Shown piece after piece: positions 29,640-38,746 of a stretch of 64,000 nt of DNA. The stretch covers positions 1 to 64,000 of IMG/VR virus record IMGVR_UViG_3300009151_000045. One strand, given 5' to 3'. Source of the DNA: a virus. Under the pieces are notes generated by a model. The model did no database searches, was not told the DNA's origin, and saw only the letters and a list, made by a program, of their open reading frames with translations. The position numbers and the translations under genes were made by a program. The first letter of the stretch is position 1, and each line of letters starts with the position of its first letter.

Positions 29640-29647
29640 CTAAATAC
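29640..29647 (+). promoter_or_regulatory. Possible degenerate late promoter (CTAAATAC)
   Basis: CTAAATAC sits 20 bases before the ATG at 29667 in a 48-base gap, the usual position for a late box here, but it has T instead of A at the second position. An AAGAGAG ribosome site follows. Confidence 0.3.
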
Positions 29648-29666
29648 AAGATAAAGAGAGTTAACT

Positions 29667-30272
29667 ATGCATAAAGATCAAACTGGAGTCCATATTGAAG
29701 GTCATATCAAGATATATGATCCTGAATCTAAAGAAGTTTACATCAATAAACGCAATGCAATCCACTACGAAAATATGAGTATTGCTTTGGCCAATACCAT
29801 GATCAACAACGGTCAAGGCTACATATATCAAATGGCCTTTGGCAACGGTGGAACCAGCATTGATCCTACCGGAATCATTACATATCTAACTCCTAATTCA
29901 AGCGGAACTAATGCCAGTCTTTACAATCAAACATATACCAAAGTTGTAGATGGCACAGCCAGTACCAACATGGACGCAACACGCAATTTCACAGAAGTGC
30001 GTCATGTAACTGGAACAAACTACAGCGATATATTTGTGACCTGCTTGTTGGATTATGGCGAGCCTAGCGGTCAATCTGCTTTCGACACCACAATCAACGG
30101 CGAAACAACATTTGTATTTGACGAACTAGGGTTACAAAGTTACAGCCCAACAGGCAATAATTTATTACTAACACATGTGATATTCCATCCTGTGCTAAAG
30201 AGTTTAAATCGTTTGATACAGATCGATTACACAGTGCGTATACAAAGCCTTACTGGCTTGGTAAATGTTTAA
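29667..30272 (+). CDS. Conserved-looking virion protein, function unknown
   Basis: A 201-residue protein I cannot assign. It opens with a short beta motif (HIEGHIKIYDPESKEVYINK), then an amphipathic helix (YENMSIALANTMINN), then IYQMAFGNGGTSIDPTGIITYLTPN. The rest is strand-rich. The length, composition and position between the lectin and the collar-domain fibre suggest a tail-tip or fibre-attachment component. T4 gp8 and gp9 were considered for the slot but no specific match was recognised. Confidence 0.6.
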   Translation: MHKDQTGVHIEGHIKIYDPESKEVYINKRNAIHYENMSIALANTMINNGQGYIYQMAFGNGGTSIDPTGIITYLTPNSSGTNASLYNQTYTKVVDGTASTNMDATRNFTEVRHVTGTNYSDIFVTCLLDYGEPSGQSAFDTTINGETTFVFDELGLQSYSPTGNNLLLTHVIFHPVLKSLNRLIQIDYTVRIQSLTGLVNV

Positions 30273-30282
30273 GGGGCTATAG

Positions 30283-32472
30283 ATGACATACACAGTTTCA
30301 TTTACTGACTCAACAAATCCTGCCAAACCTCCGATTACAGTTGCAGACGGTGCGCTAAACAATCAAACCAGTTTGTCACTGGTAGGTCAAAATTATTCAG
30401 GATATGGGCCTGTAATAGCAGGAAACTTTTTACATCTGTTAGAAAATTTTGCCAGTGGTATTGCTCCTATCAATCCTGTTCAAGGACAATTATGGTACGA
30501 CACCAATGTAAATTCCAACATACTTAGAGTATACAACGGAACTCAATGGATAGAAGCAGGAGCACTGAAAAAAGCCACAGCAGCCAATCAACCTAGTGTT
30601 TCGGCCAGTGTAGCAGGAGACCTATGGGTCGACACTACCAACAGTCAACTTTATCTATTTTCAGGTGCAAGCTGGTTATTGGTTGGTCCCACATACAGTG
30701 CAGGATTGCAAACAGGTCCAATAGTAGAGTCTATAGTTGATACTTCGAACATAAGCCACCCAGTTATTTCGATGTATGTAACTAGTACAACAGACAATAT
30801 ATCTTATCGACTTGCAATAATAAGCAAAGACGCATTTACTCCCAAGTCTAGCATCATCGGATATCAAACAATCAAAGAAGGTGTAAACTTATATTCAAAC
30901 AGTTTAACCAAAGATTCCGCCACTATCTGGGGAACTGCTGACGTGGCCAACAATTTACTGGTTGGTTCCAGCACAGTGCCAGCGGCAAATTTTTTAAGAT
31001 CGGATGTAACCAGCACTTCAAACAGTGTTCTAAATATTAGAAATGCAGGCGGCTTGAGTATAGGAAATGATCTCAGTTTCAATATTTCACAAGGCCCAAC
31101 GGCCTTTACGCTATTTTCTAAAAATACCACAAGCAGTATTGAATTCAGTGTAAACGGAAGTACGCTGTTACATTTAGATCCATCTGGATATGTGGGCGTG
31201 GGTGCAGGAAATACATCCCCTGCCACCGCTCTCAGCGTAGCAGGAGTTGTAACTTCGGGTATAGCAGGTGCACCTGGCGGACTGATAGTGACTGATGGAG
31301 CAAGTCCTATACCAACTACAGTGTTAACTGTCAGCACTACCGGTGGAATCACCACGTCTCTGAACATGACCTCTACAGGCAATTTGTCAGTGGGCGGTGT
31401 AGTCACAGTTGGATCTGGATCAGCTGGCGGCGCAGTAATATTACCGGCACCTTCAGTTTCGGTTCCGCTATTTGATATAGGTTCGGCCAGTCAGCCTTTT
31501 AGAAACATATATGCCAACACATTTACCGGCAGTTTTACCGGAACATTCGTTGGCTCAGTAACAGGTAATGCCAGCGGCACCGCTACCGCACTACAAAATC
31601 CTACACAATTTTCCATTACTGGCGACGTAATTACCACTGCTCCAATCAATTTTACTGGAAATTCAGGACCAGCTACATTAACTACCTTGGTCAGCAACAC
31701 AATGATTTCGGGAAAGACGGCAGCTACCGGAGCCAGTGCAACAGATCAAATGTTGGTATTGCAAACAAATGCCAACACTTCAAATCTAGTCAGCATGACA
31801 AGACAGACTTTTCTATCCGGGGTAGGCATTTTTGCAATACCGGCTGGAGTTATGATGCCGTTTGCTGGCCCAGTGTCTGCAATTCCTGTGGGATGGTTGT
31901 TATGTGATGGCAGTGAGATCAGCACAGCTACATACAATCAATTGTTTTTAGCGATAGGGTTTGTGTACAAGGCACAAATAAATCTATCGGGCGTAAACAC
32001 GTTTGCTCTTCCGGATATGAGGGGTCGCATGCCGTTGGGATTAACCAACATGAACAACTATGGAAACATTCCTGGATTTACTCAAGCTGTCAACAGTAGT
32101 GGACAAACGGTTAATACAGGCGGCCAGCGCGGCACAGTGACAGGAGTGATAACACAAAGTGCAAATCAAACTCCAGCATCTATACTAGGAGCGGTTGGTG
32201 GATCCGACGGAACAGTACTATCAGTTGGCCAGATTCCCCAGCACAAACATAAACTAAGTACTACCAATGCTCAATACTATGCTCCGGGTGTAAATGGAGG
32301 ATCTCCAGACACTAATGCTTCTCAAGGATACAGCATACCGCCAGGCGGAACAGGTTACGGATTGACCAATACCGGAGATATGACAACTGGTGGTGCCGGT
32401 GATAGTGTAAACTTGATAAATCCTTTTATGGCAGTTAACTATATAATCTTTACTGGTGCAGGACTAAGCTAA
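30283..32472 (+). CDS. Tail fibre with C-terminal phage tail-collar domain
   Basis: A 729-residue fibre. Residues 1-90 form a module shared with the next two genes (NYSGYGPVI..NFLHLLENFA, then NPVQGQLWYDTN). A second shared block follows at about 105-165 (GDLWVDTTNSQLYLFSG...ISHPVISMYV). The C-terminal part, from about residue 520, is a tail-collar domain: PAGVMMPFAGPVSAIPVGWL, LLCDGSEIS, then FALPDMRGRMPLG, and an end with HKHKLS and NPFMAVNYII. Collar domains occur in short and side fibres near the receptor-contact tip. AAGGGG lies 8 bases before the ATG. The stop shares one base with the next gene. Confidence 0.82.
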   Translation: MTYTVSFTDSTNPAKPPITVADGALNNQTSLSLVGQNYSGYGPVIAGNFLHLLENFASGIAPINPVQGQLWYDTNVNSNILRVYNGTQWIEAGALKKATAANQPSVSASVAGDLWVDTTNSQLYLFSGASWLLVGPTYSAGLQTGPIVESIVDTSNISHPVISMYVTSTTDNISYRLAIISKDAFTPKSSIIGYQTIKEGVNLYSNSLTKDSATIWGTADVANNLLVGSSTVPAANFLRSDVTSTSNSVLNIRNAGGLSIGNDLSFNISQGPTAFTLFSKNTTSSIEFSVNGSTLLHLDPSGYVGVGAGNTSPATALSVAGVVTSGIAGAPGGLIVTDGASPIPTTVLTVSTTGGITTSLNMTSTGNLSVGGVVTVGSGSAGGAVILPAPSVSVPLFDIGSASQPFRNIYANTFTGSFTGTFVGSVTGNASGTATALQNPTQFSITGDVITTAPINFTGNSGPATLTTLVSNTMISGKTAATGASATDQMLVLQTNANTSNLVSMTRQTFLSGVGIFAIPAGVMMPFAGPVSAIPVGWLLCDGSEISTATYNQLFLAIGFVYKAQINLSGVNTFALPDMRGRMPLGLTNMNNYGNIPGFTQAVNSSGQTVNTGGQRGTVTGVITQSANQTPASILGAVGGSDGTVLSVGQIPQHKHKLSTTNAQYYAPGVNGGSPDTNASQGYSIPPGGTGYGLTNTGDMTTGGAGDSVNLINPFMAVNYIIFTGAGLS

Positions 32473-33812
32473 TGACATATTCAATTCTTTTAACCAATGG
32501 TACTACACTAGTACCCGGTGGCTTGGCCAATGCTACTATCAATCAAACCACTACCGATTTGACCTTGATCGGACAAAACACCTCGGGCTACGGCACATAT
32601 ATCAATCAGAATTTTGTTAAATTATTAGAAAATTTTGCCAATACAAGTCAGCCAAATCATCCTCTCAAGGGACAGTTGTGGTATGATACTAGTCAAAATT
32701 TGTTACAAATTTATAATGGCAATCAATTTACTCCAACTGGAAATACTATCGTAGCTGATTCAGCCCCCAGCGGACTGACCACAGGAGGATTATGGATCAA
32801 TAGTAAAACCAGTCAACTGTACTTTAACGATGGCACACAAACTACCCTAGCCGGACCAGCTTACACAAGACAGCAGGGACTATCTGGATTTATTGTCAGT
32901 TCAGTGCTTGACACATTGAATGTCAGCCATACCATTGTGTCTCTTTATGTTGCCAATACACTGATGGGTATTTTTGCCAAGGAATCATTCGTTCCAGCAT
33001 CAGCCATTACAGGTTTTACTGATACAGTTACAATCAACGCCTACCAAACACGTACAATATTAACAGTAGAATCTGCCTCGGCTAATACATTGATAGTAGG
33101 TCAAACAATAACTGGTGACGGAGTATTACCAAATACAATTATCACCAGCTTGACAGTCAATGGTGTGACAGCTAACGGCGGCGTGGGGCAATACCTAGTA
33201 AGTACCAATGCCATAGTAACCTCTACAACTATGACCGCAGTGTATGGTACTTTGCAAATCGGGTTTAATGTCAGCACTTATGGAGGCATCAAATTCAATG
33301 TTCCAGTAAGTCAAGCCAACTATTTGTTATCGCCCACTGACGGTTCTTTGAAGAACGCTAATAGTTTTTTATCAACTACGTCGGCCTCTCAGACTACTGG
33401 CACAATCTCTATAGCTAATTCGGCAGTTGATAGTGTTGGGTCGACACCACAATTGGTGCTAGGCCAATCGGGATATACACAAATTAACACTACTTACAGT
33501 GCATTTGAAATAAAAAGTAAGATAGCTAATCAGGATTTTCAAGTCACTTTAAACCCTGCCAATAATGCTACCCAAGCATTTTATATCAACGGCACTGTTT
33601 TACGAGTTGGAATCAACGGATTTAATGCCAGTAATCTGCCGCAGGCCACACTGGATGTCAACGGTTCCTTTAGAGTCGCTCCGGGCAATGTTCCACTGCA
33701 CTATAATTCAACGGGTGTGCAAGGACAAATTGCATGGGATTCAGGATTTATCTATGTTTGTATTGCAACAAATACCTGGGCTCGAGCACCGCTTACAAGC
33801 GTTTCTTGGTAA
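32472..33812 (+). CDS. Tail fibre paralogue 2 of 3
   Basis: 446 residues. The first 170 residues align by eye with those of the genes on both sides: NTSGYGTYINQNFVKLLENFAN, GQLWYDTSQ, GGLWINSKTSQLYF and LNVSHTIVSLYV. The C-terminal part is different and shorter: a Thr/Val/Ser-rich beta region with VGQTITGDGVLPNTIITSL, then a fibre-like close (ATLDVNGSFRVAPG ... QGQIAWDSGFIYVCI). No collar domain is present. The probable role is a variant fibre or fibre adaptor built on the same attachment module. Confidence 0.72.
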   Translation: MTYSILLTNGTTLVPGGLANATINQTTTDLTLIGQNTSGYGTYINQNFVKLLENFANTSQPNHPLKGQLWYDTSQNLLQIYNGNQFTPTGNTIVADSAPSGLTTGGLWINSKTSQLYFNDGTQTTLAGPAYTRQQGLSGFIVSSVLDTLNVSHTIVSLYVANTLMGIFAKESFVPASAITGFTDTVTINAYQTRTILTVESASANTLIVGQTITGDGVLPNTIITSLTVNGVTANGGVGQYLVSTNAIVTSTTMTAVYGTLQIGFNVSTYGGIKFNVPVSQANYLLSPTDGSLKNANSFLSTTSASQTTGTISIANSAVDSVGSTPQLVLGQSGYTQINTTYSAFEIKSKIANQDFQVTLNPANNATQAFYINGTVLRVGINGFNASNLPQATLDVNGSFRVAPGNVPLHYNSTGVQGQIAWDSGFIYVCIATNTWARAPLTSVSW

Positions 33813-33825
33813 CAGCTTAAAATAT

Positions 33826-33833
33826 GATAAATA
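33826..33833 (+). promoter_or_regulatory. T4-type late promoter (GATAAATA)
   Basis: GATAAATAC lies in a 47-base gap, 26 bases before the ATG at 33860, with AAGGA as ribosome site between them. Confidence 0.6.
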
Positions 33834-33859
33834 CACTGAAATAAGGATGAGCGACTACC

Positions 33860-35335
33860 ATGTCATATACAATTAATCATTATAACGGCACTTTGTTGGC
33901 TACTGTAGCAGATGGCACAGTTGATACAAGTACTAATCTTACGCTAGTAGGCAAAAACTATGCCGGCTATGGTCAAGCGCAAAACGACAATTTTGTCTGG
34001 TTGTTAGAAAATTTTGCCAATACTTCAAGTCCAGCAAATCCACTAGCTGGACAAATTTGGTTTGACAGCGGTAACAAGAAATTAAAATTTTGGGACGGAG
34101 CAAAATTCCGTATTGCTAGCGGAGCAGAAACTGGAACCACGGCACCTTCCGGACTAACGCTGGGCGATTTTTGGTTCAACACTCAGAGCAATCAGTTGTA
34201 TGCATGGACTGGCACTACCTTTACTTTAATTGGACCTCAACAAGTGGTAGGTGCTGGGACAACTCAGATGCAATCTGTTAGTGTACTTGATGTTAATAAT
34301 GTAAGTCATGCTATTATACAAGGTGTTGTTAACGGCCAAACAGTTTTTACTATTGCAGGAAGTGATGCACCATTCAACTTAAACTCTACTACAAATCCAA
34401 TTACAGGATTTGATACAATACAGCAAGGGTTAACCTTGCAGTATACTATCAACGCCAATAACGGTGTAACATCGGGCAGTCAACGGTTCTGGGGAACGGC
34501 AACCAATGCAGAAAAACTAGGCGGTCATAGTATTAGCGAGTTCGTGCTGAATACAGGAACCCCGCAGTTTACCTCTCTAGTTAATTTTAGCGATACAGGA
34601 TTTACAATAGGTAGTCCTATTTCCAAGCTGGCTATATATAATGCAGGCCAAACGACTCCTACCATACAAAATATTAATGGCACTACAATACAATTTCAAA
34701 CACTGGTCAACGGATCGACAGTAACTCCGTTGATATTGAATGGTAATAGTGCTACTCCTGGAAATACAATAGCTAATTTAGGATCAGCACAGTTACCGTG
34801 GGCCAACGTGTACGGTACTTATCATTGGGGTACAGCCCAGCAGGCTGATGCTCTAAACGTAAACAATGTGTATGTAACCGCAAGCACATCATCCACTCCC
34901 GGAACAATCGTAGCTAGAGATAGCAGTTCAAATATTTACGCTAATTTGTTCAACGGTACTGCAACTTCAGCACAGTATGCTGACTTGGCAGAAAAATATT
35001 TGCCAGATGCTGAATATCCAACAGGTACAGTTGTAAGTGTTGGTGGTGATCAGGAAATAACTGCTGCCACAGATGGTGATAGAGCTATTGGTGTAATTTC
35101 TGCTAATCCAGCATATATGATGAACAGCGATCTTGAAGGCGGTGTTTATGTTGCATTGAAAGGACGAGTTCCGGTATTTGTAGTAGGTCCAATTAGCAAA
35201 GGTCAGTATTTGATATCTTGCGGAACTGGTATGGCCACCGCGGCAAATGACAGTTCAACTCCTGGAATTTTTGCTGTTAGTTTAGAAAACAGTAATCATG
35301 ACGGAGTCAAACTTGTAGAATGTGTGATTCTGTAA
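33860..35335 (+). CDS. Tail fibre paralogue 3 of 3
   Basis: 491 residues. It has the same N-terminal module as the two genes before it (NYAGYGQAQNDNFVWLLENFAN, GQIWFDSGNKKLKFWDG, GDFWFNTQSNQLYAW, VNNVSHAIIQGVV). The C-terminal 115 residues form a different conserved unit: ADLAEKYLPDAEYPTGTVVS, then AIGVISANPAYMMNS and YVALKGRVPVFVVGPISKG. I recognise this as a recurrent fibre-end domain in T4-like marine phages; its biochemical function is not established. It has its own late promoter, so its dose may differ from that of the other two. Confidence 0.75.
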   Translation: MSYTINHYNGTLLATVADGTVDTSTNLTLVGKNYAGYGQAQNDNFVWLLENFANTSSPANPLAGQIWFDSGNKKLKFWDGAKFRIASGAETGTTAPSGLTLGDFWFNTQSNQLYAWTGTTFTLIGPQQVVGAGTTQMQSVSVLDVNNVSHAIIQGVVNGQTVFTIAGSDAPFNLNSTTNPITGFDTIQQGLTLQYTINANNGVTSGSQRFWGTATNAEKLGGHSISEFVLNTGTPQFTSLVNFSDTGFTIGSPISKLAIYNAGQTTPTIQNINGTTIQFQTLVNGSTVTPLILNGNSATPGNTIANLGSAQLPWANVYGTYHWGTAQQADALNVNNVYVTASTSSTPGTIVARDSSSNIYANLFNGTATSAQYADLAEKYLPDAEYPTGTVVSVGGDQEITAATDGDRAIGVISANPAYMMNSDLEGGVYVALKGRVPVFVVGPISKGQYLISCGTGMATAANDSSTPGIFAVSLENSNHDGVKLVECVIL

Positions 35336-35336
35336 A

Positions 35337-35344
35337 AATAAATA
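35337..35344 (+). promoter_or_regulatory. T4-type late promoter (AATAAATA)
   Basis: AATAAATAA lies directly after the stop of the preceding fibre gene and 19 bases before the ATG at 35364. An AAAGGGA ribosome site follows. Confidence 0.6.
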
Positions 35345-35363
35345 ACAAACAAAGGGATATTCA

Positions 35364-36464
35364 ATGCCAAATATAGCCGCTAACGACTATAATGCTATTC
35401 AGGGGTTAGTTGCCGGACGATTAGGCACCGGTATTAATACATATGGTCAGACACTTTACAGCGCACAAGTGTCAACTTCTGGAAACATTACAGCACAACA
35501 GTGGCAGGCTCTTCTAACTGATATAGCCGCTCTAAACTATCACCAACTAAATGCCGGTCCGCAGTACAATGGATCACCATTAACTGTGCCTTCAAATGGC
35601 ACTGGTGTATCGATAACGATTGGTACGACTACTTATACCAATGCTCCGCCTGCAGTAAAAATTAAAGAATCAGATCGTGCGGCATATCTTGCAGTGGCAA
35701 ATGCGCTGGTGAATATCAATCCATCTACAGTTTCAGCTATAAGTTATCCGGGCGCCTTTACTACTAATATTAATGCGGCACAACGAACTACCGTTGCCGC
35801 AGGTTCTTTTATTGCACCCAGTATTAGAACAGGCAGTGTTTCTCCTTGGGGAAGCACTATCAACGGAACAGCTCAAGCTAGTCCGGGAGGTCAACAATTG
35901 ATTAGTATGATTGTTACACTCACGTTTCCAGATGCACTATCTGCTCAATATTATTTTAATACAGGCGGATCTATTCTAGTATCAGGTAATGCCACTGCCG
36001 GACAGACAGCAATTTCAAATACCAAAGATTATTCCTGGCAAGTTTTATTGTCCAACATGGGCAATGTTGTTTTTAATTATACCGGCACTGCTTCGTCAGC
36101 TAGCAACGGCGTTGGAACTCCTTATGGCTGGAGTTATTTTAACGCGAATAGAAATACAACCAAAACAATTTATACCATAACCACATCGTCATCGTTATAT
36201 GCTCCTAATCAAGCTGATATACTGTGTAATCTAAATTCTACCGGCACTGTACTTACATTCACACTGGAGCTTCAAGATTTATCCACAGCAATTACTAAAG
36301 TTGCTAGCGGTGCGTCACCGGGTGATACACTGTTATATTCTATTGATACACCTGTAACAGCCACTATCTCTACCGGAATGACTATTTCATACGCTTCGGG
36401 AAATTATGTGTCAACTAGTGCATACTTGCCAGTGCCTGTGATCACTACGCCTCTCACTGCATAA
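35364..36464 (+). CDS. Virion surface/tail protein, paralogue A
   Basis: 366 residues, function not recognised. The N-terminus has a short helical motif DYNAIQGLVAGRLGTG...YGQ and a WQALLTDIAALNYHQ helix, then a linker with ESDRAAYLAVANAL. The rest is Ser/Thr/Asn-rich beta sequence. The next gene repeats the same architecture with the same motifs in the same order, so the two arose by duplication. The position at the end of the late fibre operon suggests a fibre-associated or decoration protein. Confidence 0.6.
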   Translation: MPNIAANDYNAIQGLVAGRLGTGINTYGQTLYSAQVSTSGNITAQQWQALLTDIAALNYHQLNAGPQYNGSPLTVPSNGTGVSITIGTTTYTNAPPAVKIKESDRAAYLAVANALVNINPSTVSAISYPGAFTTNINAAQRTTVAAGSFIAPSIRTGSVSPWGSTINGTAQASPGGQQLISMIVTLTFPDALSAQYYFNTGGSILVSGNATAGQTAISNTKDYSWQVLLSNMGNVVFNYTGTASSASNGVGTPYGWSYFNANRNTTKTIYTITTSSSLYAPNQADILCNLNSTGTVLTFTLELQDLSTAITKVASGASPGDTLLYSIDTPVTATISTGMTISYASGNYVSTSAYLPVPVITTPLTA

Positions 36465-36482
36465 GTACAAAAAGAGGATCAT

Positions 36483-37478
36483 ATGGCAGCTGGACAAGGT
36501 TCAAAAATACAAGATACTGACTATAATACTATTCAGGCAATAGTATATAATATTTTATACAATGTATATGGCCAGAGAGATCTAAATACAGTAACACTCA
36601 ACGGCGGAACAGGCCAAGTAACAAATTCTACAAATTTTAGATCTGATACTCCTACCACTGTTGCGCGAGCCCCGCAGTGGAATGCTCTTCAAAACGATAT
36701 AAATCGAATACAACGACACATATACAATACTGTACCTAGTCTTACCACAGACACTACCACTGTCAGTATTGGTGAAGCTGACAGAGCCGCATATTTAGCC
36801 GCTGCCACAGCACTTAATAGTTCGACCATTTGGTATGGATATCCGGCCGATGCAGTCACCCCAGCCACAGTTGGCGGCACCAATCGAAGTTTAGTCCCAG
36901 CACTAAAAACAGCAGTACACATAGTGAATATTCCGTTTGCCAGCACCACCGCTGCCACATATTTTTTCAATGCAGGTAGTAAAATTACTATAGCATCGTC
37001 ATTGACCCCTCAAGCATCAGGTCTACCAGGCGACTTTGGAACTCTGAATACTGACTGGGTAAACCTATTGGCTATTTCAGGAACCTTGTCATTTACTAGG
37101 AATACAACAACATGTGACACTTCTCCCAGTTATGTAACTAATACAAATTTTGGATTTGTCGATGTAACCAGTTCAGAGACTACCATTTTTACTAGAAACA
37201 TTGCTGACAATCTGTATACTGGCGGAAGTGCTGACAGGTATTATATAACTGTAAAATATGTGGGATCGACATTGACATTTACTAGTTATTTCACCAATAC
37301 ATATACTAGTACAGGTTATGCTACGCCTGGATCAACTCAACCCAGTCCTGCAGTGAACTATCCAATAACTGGGACGTTGTACAACACTGTTACTGCCTAC
37401 TATGCAACTGGATCAAATGTATCAGTCAGCGGATATTATCCTGCTGCCAATATTACAGATACATTCAACGTTGTTTAA
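36483..37478 (+). CDS. Virion surface/tail protein, paralogue B
   Basis: 331 residues, paralogous to the preceding gene: DYNTIQAIVYNILYNVYGQ at the N-terminus, PQWNALQNDINRIQRHIYN for the second helix and EADRAAYLAAATAL for the third, then a beta-rich C-terminal part with ATYFFNAGSKITI in place of YYFNTGGSILV. An AGAGGA site lies 6 bases before the ATG and no new promoter is visible in the 18-base gap, so it is cotranscribed. Function unknown. Confidence 0.6.
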   Translation: MAAGQGSKIQDTDYNTIQAIVYNILYNVYGQRDLNTVTLNGGTGQVTNSTNFRSDTPTTVARAPQWNALQNDINRIQRHIYNTVPSLTTDTTTVSIGEADRAAYLAAATALNSSTIWYGYPADAVTPATVGGTNRSLVPALKTAVHIVNIPFASTTAATYFFNAGSKITIASSLTPQASGLPGDFGTLNTDWVNLLAISGTLSFTRNTTTCDTSPSYVTNTNFGFVDVTSSETTIFTRNIADNLYTGGSADRYYITVKYVGSTLTFTSYFTNTYTSTGYATPGSTQPSPAVNYPITGTLYNTVTAYYATGSNVSVSGYYPAANITDTFNVV

Positions 37479-37501
37479 TCAAATTAATTAATTCTAATCG
37501 C

Positions 37502-37530
37502 TTGACAAGCTAATTACTATAGTGTAACAT
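37502..37530 (+). promoter_or_regulatory. Sigma70-type promoter for the glycosyltransferase cluster
   Basis: TTGACA (37502-37507), 17-base spacer, TAACAT (37525-37530), 20 bases before the ATG at 37551. The -35 box is perfect and the -10 box matches at four of six bases. No NATAAATA box is present, so this cluster probably leaves the late programme of the fibre genes. Confidence 0.6.
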
Positions 37531-37550
37531 AGTACATTACGGAGTCATTC

Positions 37551-37901
37551 ATGGACGAGAGAATTGAAAAAGCATTTGCGGTAGCCAACTATTCAGCTAC
37601 CTTATCAAATCAACGAAGAATTATTTCAGAGGAATATCAGCAAAAACTGGTATACTATGCCAATGGCGCAACATTCAAAGTTTCTCCAGACCTAATTGCA
37701 TTTATCAAAACAGTTCTAGATTTGGGGCACACATCAGATATACCATTTTTAGATGCTAATAATTTTCCTGTAGTTATTGAAAACGTTCAGGAATTTTTAG
37801 ATAATATAGTTTCTGTATACTTTGAAGCTCTAAACGAATACACAGTAAAATATTCAGAGATCAAAAAGAAAAGAAAGATAGCTGACATAGTTGAACTATG
37901 A
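37551..37901 (+). CDS. Small hypothetical protein (116 aa)
   Basis: Not recognised. It is predicted mostly helical with a charged C-terminus (YSEIKKKRKIADIVEL) and has no membrane segment. GGAG lies 7 bases before the ATG. The stop overlaps the next start (ATGA), so it is the first gene of a coupled cluster with the glycosyltransferases and may serve them, but nothing in its sequence proves this. Confidence 0.6.
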   Translation: MDERIEKAFAVANYSATLSNQRRIISEEYQQKLVYYANGATFKVSPDLIAFIKTVLDLGHTSDIPFLDANNFPVVIENVQEFLDNIVSVYFEALNEYTVKYSEIKKKRKIADIVEL

Positions 37902-38746
37902 CCACAGGTGCATTGATATTCGCCCAGAATAACAAAGTTGTTGACTATGTCAAACTGGCAGTATTTGCGGCTAGTCGTGTTGACCAATACTTGGGCATCC
38001 CTGTTAGTCTAGTAACAGATGATAGCATTTGGCTAGAAAAAAATTATCCCGACCACAAATTCAGCTCTGTTATTCAACTAGAGCATGCCACTATGGCGCA
38101 GAGCAGAAGATTTAATGATGGTACTATAGCAAGTAATTTTGTTGAATGGAAAAATTGGACACGGAGTCAAGTTTATGATCTTACGCCCTACGATCGCACA
38201 CTGGTACTAGACAGCGATTATGTTTTAAATTCTAAAGTATTAAAAACTGCACTAGACAATGATCACGATTTTCAAATATATCGTGACAGTTTCGATCTGG
38301 CACTAGAAAGAGATACTAGAGATTTTGTTCGTATCAATCCTTACAGTGTTCCTTTCTATTGGGCCACAGTTTTTATATTCAATAAAACAGCGTTAACAGA
38401 AAGTTTCTTTGTGTTAGTAGAGTATATAAAAAACAATTGGATTTATTTTAGGACCTTGTACAATATCAATGCGCAGACGTATAGAAACGATTTTGCATTC
38501 AGCATTGCAATACACATAATGAATGGAAAAACAGCAGGCGATTTTGCTACAGAACTTCCGGGGAAAATGGTTTATATCAGTGATCGTGATTTGTTGCTAG
38601 ATGCCAAAGAAGATAAAATGAATTTTCTAGTACAGAAGCATAAATTTTATGGTGAATATACTGCTGTTAAAACTTCAGGCATTGATATTCATGTTATGAA
38701 TAAATTCAGTCTAAGTAGATATATTTCTGGGGAATCTGGTGTCTAA
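37898..38746 (+). CDS. GT-A glycosyltransferase-like protein (pair 1, first copy)
   Basis: 282 residues. The order of elements fits a GT-A sugar transferase: an opening strand GALIFAQNNKVVDYVKLAVFAA, a second strand GIPVSLVTDD, then YDRTLVLDSDYVLNSK at about residues 98-113, where DSD is the metal/nucleotide-sugar DxD motif. Between are a WKNWTRSQVYDLTPYD helix and loop shared with the next gene. The acceptor (DNA, virion protein or host glycan) is unknown. It overlaps the previous stop by four bases and the next start by eight. Confidence 0.6.
   Translation: MTTGALIFAQNNKVVDYVKLAVFAASRVDQYLGIPVSLVTDDSIWLEKNYPDHKFSSVIQLEHATMAQSRRFNDGTIASNFVEWKNWTRSQVYDLTPYDRTLVLDSDYVLNSKVLKTALDNDHDFQIYRDSFDLALERDTRDFVRINPYSVPFYWATVFIFNKTALTESFFVLVEYIKNNWIYFRTLYNINAQTYRNDFAFSIAIHIMNGKTAGDFATELPGKMVYISDRDLLLDAKEDKMNFLVQKHKFYGEYTAVKTSGIDIHVMNKFSLSRYISGESGV

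Noticed and set aside
30864-31406. A 180-codon open frame on the minus strand inside the collar-domain fibre gene
   Set aside because: It is antisense to a clear fibre gene. The Val/Pro/Leu-rich translation is the usual shadow of Thr/Ser/Gly-rich coding sequence and has no ribosome site or family.
33565-33876. A plus-strand 103-codon frame bridging two fibre genes
   Set aside because: Out of frame with both genes, Cys/His/Met-rich and without similarity to anything recognisable. The late promoter and ribosome site inside it serve the next gene.
37479-37501. A terminator at the end of the late fibre operon
   Set aside because: The sequence after the stop at 37478 is AT-rich (ATTAATTAATT), but I found no stable stem followed by a T run.
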